DNA of 64,000 bases from an uncultured Bacilli bacterium (GTDB lineage: Bacteria; Bacillota_I; Bacilli_A; RF39; UBA660), in NCBI GenBank assembly GCA_934155185.1, contig CAKPGT010000002.1:1-64000 (forward strand), in the 5' to 3' direction. Shown here in pieces: positions 51,601 through 59,510 of the stretch (its first letter is position 1; each line of letters starts with the position of its first letter). The notes below the pieces were generated by a model. The model was not told where the DNA came from and searched no databases. It was given only the letters and a program-made list of their open reading frames with translations. The translations under genes were made by a program, and so were the position numbers.

Positions 51601-51888
51601 ATGAAATACGAAATTATGTTTATCGTAAGACCTAACGTTGAAGAAAATGCTGTTAAAGAAATAGCTAAATCTTTTGAAAAGGTACTAACTGATAATGGTG
51701 CAAAGATTGTTTCATCAAAAGAATTAGGACAAAAAGAATTAGCATATGAAATAAGCGGGCACAAAACAGGTTACTATTGCTTAATTAATATTGAAGCAAA
51801 TGATGCTAAAGCAATAAACGAGTTTGATCGTTTAGCACTAATTAGCGAAGATATCATTCGTCATTTAATCGTAAAGGAAGATAAGTAA
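51601..51888 (+). CDS. rpsF: 30S ribosomal protein S6
   Basis: A 95-residue protein with the S6 fold signature KYEIMFIVRPNVEENAV, then LGQKELAYEISGHKTGYYCL and ISEDIIRHLIVKED. Binds 16S rRNA as a heterodimer with S18. AGGAGG ribosome site. First gene of the conserved rpsF-ssb-rpsR operon. Confidence 0.97.
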   Translation: MKYEIMFIVRPNVEENAVKEIAKSFEKVLTDNGAKIVSSKELGQKELAYEISGHKTGYYCLINIEANDAKAINEFDRLALISEDIIRHLIVKEDK

Positions 51889-51902
51889 AGGAAGGTAATA
51901 AA

Positions 51903-52376
51903 ATGAATAAAGCATTTTTAATAGGTAGATTAACTAGAGACCCAGAATTAAGATACTCATCTAGTAATGCTGCAATTGTTAATTTTTCAATTGCAATAGA
52001 TCGTCAATATACTAATAATCAAGGGCAAAGGGAAACAGATTTTATTAATATTGTTGCTTTTCAAAAGCAAGCAGAAAATATAAAAAAATATGTTACAAAG
52101 GGTTCATTAGTTGCAGTTGATGGTAGAATTCAAACTAGAAATTATGAAGATAAAGATGGAAAAAGAGTATATGTAACTGAGGTAGTTGCAGATAGAGTAC
52201 AATTCCTATCAACAAAGGGAAGTACTTCTGATGGGGTTAGCTCTGCACCTTTAGATAATGTATCTCCTGCTGATTTTCAAACAAATGATGCACCAAAAGA
52301 AACAAATGTTTCTGATGATGTTTTTGCTGATTTTGGAAGTAGTATCGAAATAAGTGATGATGATATAGCATTTTAA
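51903..52376 (+). CDS. ssb: Single-stranded DNA-binding protein
   Basis: A 157-residue SSB with the OB-fold N-terminus (NKAFLIGRLTRDPELRYS, AIVNFSIAIDRQY, GSLVAVDGRIQTRNYEDKDG) to about residue 105, a disordered Ser/Asp linker, and the acidic tip EISDDDIAF that recruits partner proteins. In the operon between S6 and S18 as in most Bacillota. Confidence 0.97.
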   Translation: MNKAFLIGRLTRDPELRYSSSNAAIVNFSIAIDRQYTNNQGQRETDFINIVAFQKQAENIKKYVTKGSLVAVDGRIQTRNYEDKDGKRVYVTEVVADRVQFLSTKGSTSDGVSSAPLDNVSPADFQTNDAPKETNVSDDVFADFGSSIEISDDDIAF

Positions 52377-52394
52377 TAGATGGGAGGAAGAAAG

Positions 52395-52610
52395 ATGGCA
52401 GAATTTTTTAGAAAGAAAAAGAAAATATGTCAAATGTGTGCTGGTAAAAGCGTAGATTATAAAGATCCAGAAATTTTAAGAAAATATATAAATGAAAAAG
52501 GTAAAATTTTACCAAGAAGAGTAACTGGAGCTTGTGCTAAGCATCAAAGATATATTGCTATGCAAGTAAAAAGAGCTAGAATGATAGCTTTATTACCATT
52601 TTCAAAATAG
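52395..52610 (+). CDS. rpsR: 30S ribosomal protein S18
   Basis: A 71-residue S18 with [18 protein letters not shown], a Cys pair (CxxC) typical of zinc-binding variants, and the conserved [20 protein letters not shown], then [13 protein letters not shown] 52395 follows GGGAGGAAG; an upstream in-frame ATG at 52380 overlaps that site. Confidence 0.97.
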   Translation: MAEFFRKKKKICQMCAGKSVDYKDPEILRKYINEKGKILPRRVTGACAKHQRYIAMQVKRARMIALLPFSK

Positions 52611-52615
52611 TTTAT

Positions 52616-52640
52616 AAGGTGCCTTTTAGGCTCTTTTTTT
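52616..52640 (+). terminator. Terminator of the rpsF-ssb-rpsR operon
   Basis: AAGGTGCC tttta GGCTCTT with one mismatch, then TTTTTTT. Confidence 0.72.
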
Positions 52641-52693
52641 ATGCAAAAAATTGCTTAATAAATATAATAAATATTAGATAATGGTGATTTATT

Positions 52694-53239
52694 ATGTATT
52701 TATTATTAATAGTTATATTAAATTTATCGGCTAATTTAGATGCCTTTATAATTGGTATTAATTATGGTATAAAAAAGGTTAAAATACCATTTATAAATCT
52801 TCTTTTAATTAGCTTTATTACGTTTATTTTTACATTTTCATCTATGATATGTGGAACGCTTATATCTAGCATTTCAAATAGATTAAATTTTAATTTAATA
52901 GGAAGCTTAATAATAGTTTTAATGGGTTTATATGGACTATTTGAAACGTTTAATGACAAGCAAAATGAGGATAAAAACTATGATATTAGTATTAAGGGTA
53001 CTTTATCCTTAGCAGTTTTATTATCTTTAAATAACTTTATGATATGTATAGGTGCGGTATTATCTGGTTTTAAAATATTTATAACTTCATTATTTTCATT
53101 TATCATTTGTTTTTTACTTTTAGGAATAGGAAATAAAATATCACTTTCTATATATTCTAAAAGACATAATAAAAAAATAGAAATAGTATCTAATATCATC
53201 ATGATATTATTGGGACTATTTGAGCTTATTTTTAACTAG
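52694..53239 (+). CDS. ytaF: YtaF/MntP-like membrane protein
   Basis: A 181-residue protein with six hydrophobic helices. The start NLSANLDAFIIGINYGIKKV carries the conserved Asp of MntP-type proteins, and the second half repeats it with LAVLLSLNNFMICIGAVLSG, where Asn replaces the Asp. YtaF is a sporulation-associated MntP relative; the short length and NLDAFxxGxxYG pattern favour YtaF over manganese exporters. GGTGAT ribosome site. Separate from both flanking operons. Confidence 0.72.
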   Translation: MYLLLIVILNLSANLDAFIIGINYGIKKVKIPFINLLLISFITFIFTFSSMICGTLISSISNRLNFNLIGSLIIVLMGLYGLFETFNDKQNEDKNYDISIKGTLSLAVLLSLNNFMICIGAVLSGFKIFITSLFSFIICFLLLGIGNKISLSIYSKRHNKKIEIVSNIIMILLGLFELIFN

Positions 53240-53250
53240 CTTATCTTTTC

Positions 53251-53279
53251 TTTAAAAATAATTAAAAACATGTTATAAT
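53251..53279 (+). promoter_or_regulatory. rplI-dnaB promoter
   Basis: TTTAAA (53251-53256), 17-base spacer, TATAAT (53274-53279) with extended TGT. Confidence 0.72.
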
Positions 53280-53315
53280 ACTATCGTAATTTATTAATTA
53301 GGAAGGTGGTTAACT

Positions 53316-53756
53316 ATGAAAGTTATATTCACTAAGGATGTAAAAGGGCAAGGAAAAGCTGGTGAAATAAAAGAAGTAAAAGATGGTTATGCACAGAATT
53401 TTTTAATTAAAAATGGTTATGCGGTTTCTTATACTAAGAGAAGTAAAGAAATATTAGATATAAGTAACAAGAATAAAGAAGAAAGAGAAAAAGAAGAAAT
53501 AAAAAGATGTAATGATTTAAAAGAAAAGCTTAAGTCTGTTAACCTAAAATTCAAAGTGAAAACAGGTAAAAATGACCAAGTTTTTGGTAGTATATCTACA
53601 AAACAAATAGCATCTGAGTTAGATAAATTAGGTTACAAAATAGATAAGAAAAAAATAGTCTTAAATTCTCCTATTAGTTCGCTAGGATTTCATGAGATTA
53701 ATATTATGTTACATAAAAACGTTACAGCAACGATAAGAGTAGAGCTTACAAAATAA
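53316..53756 (+). CDS. rplI: 50S ribosomal protein L9
   Basis: A 146-residue L9: N-terminal rRNA-binding domain [20 protein letters not shown] and [15 protein letters not shown], a long connecting helix rich in Lys/Glu (about 42-75), and the C-terminal domain with [15 protein letters not shown] and a final [18 protein letters not shown] ribosome site. Upstream of dnaB as usual; the gdpP-type phosphodiesterase gene yybT that often precedes it is missing here. Confidence 0.97.
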   Translation: MKVIFTKDVKGQGKAGEIKEVKDGYAQNFLIKNGYAVSYTKRSKEILDISNKNKEEREKEEIKRCNDLKEKLKSVNLKFKVKTGKNDQVFGSISTKQIASELDKLGYKIDKKKIVLNSPISSLGFHEINIMLHKNVTATIRVELTK

Positions 53757-53776
53757 GTATTAAGGAAGTGATAAAA

Positions 53777-55120
53777 ATGGCAGAAAGAAAAATACCGAGT
53801 AGTTTAGATGCAGAAAAAGCAGTATTAGGTTCTGCCTTTTTATCTAAAGCTGCTTTACAAAAAATATGTGACGAGTTAACTGATGAAGCTTTTTATAGCG
53901 AAGCTAATGTCAAAATTTTTCAAACACTAAAAGAATTAAATAACGAATCTTCAGCTATAGATGTAACTATAGTTGCTAATAAATTAGATGATAAGAAGAT
54001 TTTAAATGAAGTTGGAAATATAGAATACTTATCGGATATTATTGATTCTGTTCCATCAGCTTCTAATGTTGATTACTACATAAATATAATCAAAGAAAAA
54101 ATGATTGGTAGAAAAATTATTGAAACTGCAACTGAGATAGCTAATGATGCATATGCTCCTGCAGATTCAATATATGAAGTATTGGATACAGCAGAAATGA
54201 AGATGCTAAGAATTGGTAATTTAAGAAAAGTAACTGAATTTCAAAAAATACAGGATGTTGTATATAGAGAGCAAGCTAACCTTGAAAAATTAGCAGAACA
54301 AGGCTCTGAAATAACTGGACTTACAACAGGTTTTACTGATTTTGATAAGCTAACTGCTGGACTTCAACCTAACCAATTCATTATAATAGCAGCAAGACCT
54401 GCCATGGGTAAAACAGCGTTTGCTCTTAATATAGCAACATATGCTGCTATGCATTCAAATAAAGCTGTTGCAGTATTTAACTTAGAGATGAGTGCGGAGC
54501 AGCTAGCAAATAGAATACTTCAGTCTCTAGGTCAGATAGATGGATTTAAAATGCGTACAGGAAGATTAGAACATAATGATTGGAAGAAGTTAAATGAAGC
54601 TATAAGTAAGCTTTCTAATGCTAATTTATTTTTAGATGATACACCTGGTGTAACAATTGGTGAAATAAGAAGTAAATGTAGAAGATTATATAACTCTGAA
54701 AATGGATTAGGATTAGTTGTTATAGATTATTTGCAGCTTATATCTGGCTCTGGTAAGAATGCTGGTAATAGGCAGCAAGAAGTATCAGAAATATCAAGAA
54801 GTCTAAAGACAATGGCCCTAGAGCTTGGTGTTCCAGTAATAGCGTTAGCGCAGTTATCACGTGCTGTTGAAGCAAGAGAAGACAAAAGACCTATAATGAG
54901 TGATTTAAGGGAATCTGGTTCTATAGAGCAAGATGCTGATATTGTTTCATTCTTATTTAGAGAAGATTACTATAATAAAGAAAAAAGACGTGATGATAAT
55001 GCGAGTATTTCAGAGTTTATTATAGGTAAGAACAGAAGTGGACCAACAACTACAATTGAGTTATTATTTAAAAAAGATACAAGTACGTTTGTTAATTTTC
55101 AGAAAGAGAATGGTGAATAA
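53777..55120 (+). CDS. dnaB: Replicative DNA helicase DnaB
   Basis: Hexameric replication-fork helicase (447 residues; DnaC in Bacillus nomenclature). N-terminal PSSLDAEKAVLGSAFL, linker helix, RecA-like domain with Walker A AARPAMGKTAFALN (about residues 207-220), NLEMSAEQLANR, Walker B LGLVVIDYLQLI, and the GKNRSGPTTTIEL arginine-finger region. ATG 53777 follows AAGGAAGTG. No intein. Followed 2 bases later by an M23 hydrolase gene. Confidence 0.97.
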   Translation: MAERKIPSSLDAEKAVLGSAFLSKAALQKICDELTDEAFYSEANVKIFQTLKELNNESSAIDVTIVANKLDDKKILNEVGNIEYLSDIIDSVPSASNVDYYINIIKEKMIGRKIIETATEIANDAYAPADSIYEVLDTAEMKMLRIGNLRKVTEFQKIQDVVYREQANLEKLAEQGSEITGLTTGFTDFDKLTAGLQPNQFIIIAARPAMGKTAFALNIATYAAMHSNKAVAVFNLEMSAEQLANRILQSLGQIDGFKMRTGRLEHNDWKKLNEAISKLSNANLFLDDTPGVTIGEIRSKCRRLYNSENGLGLVVIDYLQLISGSGKNAGNRQQEVSEISRSLKTMALELGVPVIALAQLSRAVEAREDKRPIMSDLRESGSIEQDADIVSFLFREDYYNKEKRRDDNASISEFIIGKNRSGPTTTIELLFKKDTSTFVNFQKENGE

Positions 55121-55122
55121 TT

Positions 55123-56601
55123 ATGTTTAAAGTAATAAAAAAGGGGATACCATATGTAATTGCAATTATATTATCTGCTGCAATAATGCTTGTAGTTAAC
55201 TTTGCTAATAAATATCAAATATCGCCTAAAAGTGTATATAAAGTATATCTAGATGGTAAGTCTATAGGTAATATAAAGGATAAAAATGAACTTGAAGATT
55301 ATATAAATGAGGAACAGAAAGATATAAAAGATAAATATAATGTTAACAAGGTTTATATTCCATCAGGAGTTAATATACAAAAATGCAATACATATGAAAA
55401 AGAGGTATTAAGTGCAAAGCAAGTTCATAATTTAATAAAAGAAGAAAAGCCATTTACCGTAAAAGGTTATAAAATAAAAATCAAACCAGCAAGTGAAGAT
55501 GATAAATTAATTACAATAAATGTAATAGAAAAAAGCATGTTTGATAAAGCTTTAAGAACGGTTGTTGAAGCGTTTGTAGATAAACAGGATATAACTAATT
55601 ATGAAAATGACACGCAACCTGAAATTAAAGATGTAGGTAAGTTAATAGAAGATATTTACATTAACCAGGATATAACCATAAAAGAAGATTATATATCAAC
55701 TAATGAGGTAATATTTACTGATGAAAAAACTTTAACTAAATATTTATTATTTGGAGAGGTAAAAGAGGATCAATACTATACTGTTCAAGAAGGTGATACT
55801 ATTGATTCTATAGCATATAATAACAAACTTGCAACTGAGGAATTTTTAGTAGTAAACCCAGAATTTACTAGTGCCAACAACCTTTTATCAGTTGGGCAAC
55901 AAGTTAAGGTTGGGTTAATCAACCCTATTTTAGATGTTGTAGTGGAGTCACATACAGTACTTGATCAGGAAAGCAAATATAAAACGGTTGAGGAAGAGGA
56001 CGATACACTTGCACTTGGAACAACAAAAGTTGTGACAGAAGGCCAAAATGGAATGGATCGTCTAACAACTAAAATTAAAACAGTAAACGGTGAAACGACA
56101 AACGTTTATATAGTAGGTTCTGAAACAATAACTCCAGCAGTAGATAAGGTTGTAAAAGTAGGAACTAAAGTTGTAGCAGGTATAGGCGGCACCCCAGCTA
56201 ATGTATCTGGTTCTTGGGGGTGGCCAACAATTTCACAATACTTTATTTCAAGCTATTTTGGTTATCGTTGGGGTAAAATTCATGAGGCATTAGATATTGC
56301 TGGTAGTGGTGAAGGATCTCCTATATTTGCAGCAGGTGATGGTGTAGTTGTTGCATCGTTAAATAGAGGAAGTTTAGGTAATTACGTAACTATAAAACAT
56401 GAAAATGGGTATTATACTTTGTATGCACATATGAGTTCCAGAACTGTAACTGAAGGTCAGAATGTTAAAAAAGGTCAGCAAATAGGCACAATGGGACATA
56501 CGGGATTTGCTACAGGAACACATTTACACTTTGGCTTATACAAGGATGGTTTGCCATATCGTGGTGGTACACCGCTGGATCCATTAATACTATATAGATG
56601 A
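55123..56601 (+). CDS. LysM-G5-M23 cell-wall hydrolase
   Basis: A 492-residue membrane-anchored or secreted peptidoglycan endopeptidase. N-terminal helix (about 8-27), a pre-domain (30-210), LysM (YTVQEGDTIDSIAYNNKLAT, about 222-265) for wall binding, a G5 domain (about 270-350; KTVEEEDDTLALGTTKVVTE), and a complete M23 domain (about 360-490) with ligands in HEALD (Hx3D), YAHMS and HLHFG. It follows dnaB and overlaps walJ, a placement shared with YycH/YycI-less WalRK regions of small-genome Firmicutes. A WalK/WalR pair is not in this window. Confidence 0.9.
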   Translation: MFKVIKKGIPYVIAIILSAAIMLVVNFANKYQISPKSVYKVYLDGKSIGNIKDKNELEDYINEEQKDIKDKYNVNKVYIPSGVNIQKCNTYEKEVLSAKQVHNLIKEEKPFTVKGYKIKIKPASEDDKLITINVIEKSMFDKALRTVVEAFVDKQDITNYENDTQPEIKDVGKLIEDIYINQDITIKEDYISTNEVIFTDEKTLTKYLLFGEVKEDQYYTVQEGDTIDSIAYNNKLATEEFLVVNPEFTSANNLLSVGQQVKVGLINPILDVVVESHTVLDQESKYKTVEEEDDTLALGTTKVVTEGQNGMDRLTTKIKTVNGETTNVYIVGSETITPAVDKVVKVGTKVVAGIGGTPANVSGSWGWPTISQYFISSYFGYRWGKIHEALDIAGSGEGSPIFAAGDGVVVASLNRGSLGNYVTIKHENGYYTLYAHMSSRTVTEGQNVKKGQQIGTMGHTGFATGTHLHFGLYKDGLPYRGGTPLDPLILYR

Positions 56602-57368
56602 TGAAAATATCGGTTTTATCAAGTGGCAGTAAGGGTAATAGTGTATTAATAAGTACAGAGAGCACCAAGATACTAATAGATCTTGGTGTTACTAAGTCAT
56701 ATGCAGAGGAAAAATTAAACGAACTAGGTGTGGATCCAAATGAAATAAGTGCAATATTAATAACACACACCCACGTGGACCATGTGCAAGGATTAAAAGT
56801 ATTTTTAAAAAAGTATCATCCTAAAATATATGTTAATAAAATAATTTTATCTTTACTTAAAGAATATATAGGTGATTTTGATTATTATTTATATGAAACA
56901 TCTGAATTTACTATAGGGGATATAGAAGTAAATGTTATTAAGACGTCTCATGATGTTAAGGGATCGGTTGGATTTATACTTAAAAACAAAGAAGATTCTT
57001 TAGTATACATAACTGATACTGGATATATAAATAATAGATACTTTGATAAATTAAGTAATCATAATTTATACGTTATGGAAAGTAATCATGATATAGAAAT
57101 GCTTATGAACGGTAGATATCCATTCCATTTAAAACAAAGAATTTTAAGTGATAAAGGGCATTTATCAAATGTTGATGCATCATATTATTTATCAAAGTTC
57201 ATTGGTAATAAGACTAAAACCATAATATTAGCACACTTAAGTGATGATAATAACACTTATGAAAAGGCTTTAGAAACTTTGAAAGAGACGCTTAATAAAG
57301 ATCAAAAAAACGTAGATAAAATACTAATAGCAAAACAAAAGAAAAGAACGGACTGGATAGAAGTATGA
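56598..57368 (+). CDS. walJ: WalJ/YycJ metallo-beta-lactamase-fold protein
   Basis: A 256-residue MBL-fold hydrolase with the metal motif THTHVDHVQGLK (HxHxDH) preceded by VLSSGSKGNSVLI, and later HDVKGSVGF and SNHDIEMLMN. YycJ/WalJ proteins are thought to be 5'-3' exonucleases and link cell wall to DNA replication. Two adjacent ATGs (56598 and 56601) overlap the previous stop; either may be used. Overlaps rlmH by 4 bases. WalJ followed by RlmH is the standard end of the WalRK region. Confidence 0.9.
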   Translation: MMKISVLSSGSKGNSVLISTESTKILIDLGVTKSYAEEKLNELGVDPNEISAILITHTHVDHVQGLKVFLKKYHPKIYVNKIILSLLKEYIGDFDYYLYETSEFTIGDIEVNVIKTSHDVKGSVGFILKNKEDSLVYITDTGYINNRYFDKLSNHNLYVMESNHDIEMLMNGRYPFHLKQRILSDKGHLSNVDASYYLSKFIGNKTKTIILAHLSDDNNTYEKALETLKETLNKDQKNVDKILIAKQKKRTDWIEV

Positions 57369-57811
57369 TTAAGATAATTTGTGTTGGTAAAATAAAAGAA
57401 AAGTATTTTATAGATGCTATAGCTGAATATAAAAAAAGACTTGGAAAATATACTTCTTTCGATGTAGTAGAACTTCCAGATTATAATTATGATATTTCAA
57501 AAACCATATATGAAGAAGGGAAAAATATTTTATCTAAAATAAATGATAGAGATTTTGTTGTTGCTATGGAAATAAGTGGCAATAAAATGTCTTCGTTAGA
57601 GCTATCAAAGTTTATAGATAGTAACATATCTAAAAACATTACCTTTGTAATAGGTGGTTCATATGGGTTATCTAGTGAAGTTCTTAAAAGAGCAAATTAT
57701 AAGCTATCTTTTTCTGAGCTTACATTCCCTCATCAGTTATTTAGAGTAATGTTATTTGAACAGATATATAGAGCATTTAAAATAATAAATAACGAAAGCT
57801 ATCATAAATAG
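57365..57811 (+). CDS. rlmH: 23S rRNA pseudouridine-1915 N3-methyltransferase
   Basis: SPOUT-fold SAM-dependent methyltransferase modifying pseudouridine 1915 in helix 69. It is 148 residues, about ten shorter than common RlmH. Motifs: KIICVGKIKEKYFIDAIAEY at the start, FVIGGSYGLSSEVLKRANYK (knot, SAM binding) and LTFPHQLFRVMLFEQIYRAF, ending NNESYHK (the YHK/YHH tail). Coupled to walJ. Confidence 0.95.
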   Translation: MIKIICVGKIKEKYFIDAIAEYKKRLGKYTSFDVVELPDYNYDISKTIYEEGKNILSKINDRDFVVAMEISGNKMSSLELSKFIDSNISKNITFVIGGSYGLSSEVLKRANYKLSFSELTFPHQLFRVMLFEQIYRAFKIINNESYHK

Positions 57812-57830
57812 TGTTTTGATATTATAATTA

Positions 57831-57866
57831 AAAAGGCTACCATAAATAGGCTTTTTTTGTTATACT
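57831..57866 (+). promoter_or_regulatory. rlmH terminator fused to ung promoter
   Basis: AAAAGGCTA / TAGGCTTTT stem (one mismatch) with T-run, running into TGTTATACT (-10 at 57861-57866), 22 bases before ung. Confidence 0.6.
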
Positions 57867-57887
57867 AAAATAGAAGGTTGTGATTAT

Positions 57888-58538
57888 ATGTTCCATAATA
57901 GTTGGGATTTAGTATTGCATGATGAAATGCAAAAAGATTATTTTAAATATATAAGAGACTATATAAAGGAAGAAAGGCTATCAAAAACTATATATCCACC
58001 AGCACAGGACTTATTTAATGCATTTAAGTTAACTGATTTTAAGGATATTAAGGTAGTTATTTTAGGACAAGATCCATACCACGGTGAAAAAGAAGCTATG
58101 GGACTTTCATTTTCGGTTAGAAGAGGTGTTAGAACTCCGCCATCTCTTAGAAATATATTTAAAGAACTTAATGATGATATGGGTGTTCAAAGAGAGAATA
58201 CAGACTTATCTGACTGGGCAAGACAAGGAGTATTTTTACTTAATACAGTTCTCACAGTTGAAAAAGATAAGGCAAATTCACATAAGGATATAGGATGGGA
58301 AATATTTACCGATTATGTAATAAAAGAAATAAGCGATAAGCTAAATAACGTTGTATTTATCTTATGGGGTAGACAAGCAAGGGATAAAAAAAGAATTATA
58401 ACAAATCCAAATAATTATATAATTGAATCTGCACATCCATCACCACTTTCAGCATATAATGGTTTTTTTGGAAGTAAACCGTTTTCAAAAACAAATAACT
58501 ATCTAAAATCTAAAAATAAAGAAGAAATTAAATGGTAG
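57888..58538 (+). CDS. ung: Uracil-DNA glycosylase, family 1
   Basis: Base-excision enzyme removing uracil from DNA. It is 216 residues: water-activating loop VVILGQDPYHG with catalytic Asp62, GLSFSVRRGVRTPPSLRNIF, LLNTVLTVEK, and the minor-groove loop HPSPLSAYNGFFG with its His. GTGAT-type weak ribosome site. The next gene begins 6 bases after the stop. Confidence 0.97.
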   Translation: MFHNSWDLVLHDEMQKDYFKYIRDYIKEERLSKTIYPPAQDLFNAFKLTDFKDIKVVILGQDPYHGEKEAMGLSFSVRRGVRTPPSLRNIFKELNDDMGVQRENTDLSDWARQGVFLLNTVLTVEKDKANSHKDIGWEIFTDYVIKEISDKLNNVVFILWGRQARDKKRIITNPNNYIIESAHPSPLSAYNGFFGSKPFSKTNNYLKSKNKEEIKW

Positions 58539-58544
58539 GTACTT

Positions 58545-59408
58545 ATGAAAAGTAAAATAAATTTATTAATAATGCTAGTGTTATTATTAATACCAATTAA
58601 AGTATTCGCAGTAGAATATAATGCAAAGATAACAGGCAGTGATGTAATATATTCAAAACCTGATAACAATAGTTTAAATGAAAGAGCAAAAACAAGTATT
58701 AAGATAGATGTTTCAAACTTAAGCAACATAAGCTATTTAGAACTATATGTAGCATATGACAATGATAAGATAGGATTAAGTACATGCAATTCATTTAACT
58801 TTATTGGTGGAGGATGTAGTATTACGAATGATAAAAAAGTATATTACATATACAATGGATATTATGAAGAGGGTTACCCATTATATACAGTAACGTTTAT
58901 GCCCACTAGCAGTACACCAAAAAGTGGTTCAACGAACGTAAGTGTATCATTTAAAAATGTTAAAGATAAAGACGGAAATATAATTAATATTAATACAGTA
59001 AGTAAAAAAATGAGATTTGACGAGTTAGTGTTTAGAATTAATGCAAATGAGCAGAGTAAAAATGATAGTACAGATGATTCAGTAAAAGCCGAAACTACTA
59101 GTAAATCTATTAAAGAAAGCACTACTAAAAAAGAAGATGTTATAGAAAAAAGTACTAATAGTTCTAACGAAGAACAAAAAAGTATGGAATATGGAGACAA
59201 TTACGACTTTGTAGATATAGCAAGTAAGGATAAAGAAGATGAAAAAACTAATAATAAGAGCAAAAAAATAAACTATAGTAAAAACACCATAAAAATAGTT
59301 CTTGCCGTAATAGCAGCATTTCTTATGGTAAGTCTTTCATTTTTCATTGTAATTAAAAGAAAAGATAAAAAGCTTGATAATATGCTTGATGAATTTGACA
59401 AATTTTAG
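58545..59408 (+). CDS. Exported, membrane-anchored surface protein with cohesin-like domain
   Basis: A 287-residue protein with a signal peptide (1-20, ending VFAVE), an extracellular domain (about 25-150) whose pattern KIDVSNLSNISYLELYVAYD, YPLYTVTFMPTSS, STNVSVSFKNVKDKDGN resembles cohesin/Big-type beta sandwiches, a Ser/Thr/Glu/Lys-rich stalk (about 165-245), and a C-terminal membrane helix (about 250-272) followed by a basic tail. It is therefore anchored by its C-terminus with the domain outside. There is a Cys pair in CNSFNFIGGGC. No family name given. Ribosome site TAGGTA weak; possibly read through from ung. Confidence 0.68.
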   Translation: MKSKINLLIMLVLLLIPIKVFAVEYNAKITGSDVIYSKPDNNSLNERAKTSIKIDVSNLSNISYLELYVAYDNDKIGLSTCNSFNFIGGGCSITNDKKVYYIYNGYYEEGYPLYTVTFMPTSSTPKSGSTNVSVSFKNVKDKDGNIININTVSKKMRFDELVFRINANEQSKNDSTDDSVKAETTSKSIKESTTKKEDVIEKSTNSSNEEQKSMEYGDNYDFVDIASKDKEDEKTNNKSKKINYSKNTIKIVLAVIAAFLMVSLSFFIVIKRKDKKLDNMLDEFDKF

Positions 59409-59416
59409 CACATAAT

Positions 59417-59442
59417 AGCACTTAATTAGTGCTTCTTTTTTT
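59417..59442 (+). terminator. Intrinsic terminator before the clpC-like gene
   Basis: AGCACT taatt AGTGCT followed by TCTTTTTTT. Confidence 0.78.
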
Positions 59443-59510
59443 ATTTTGAACGTATTAATTTTAAATAATTAGGACATAACAAACATATATTGTATAGGAA
59501 GGAGAAACTT

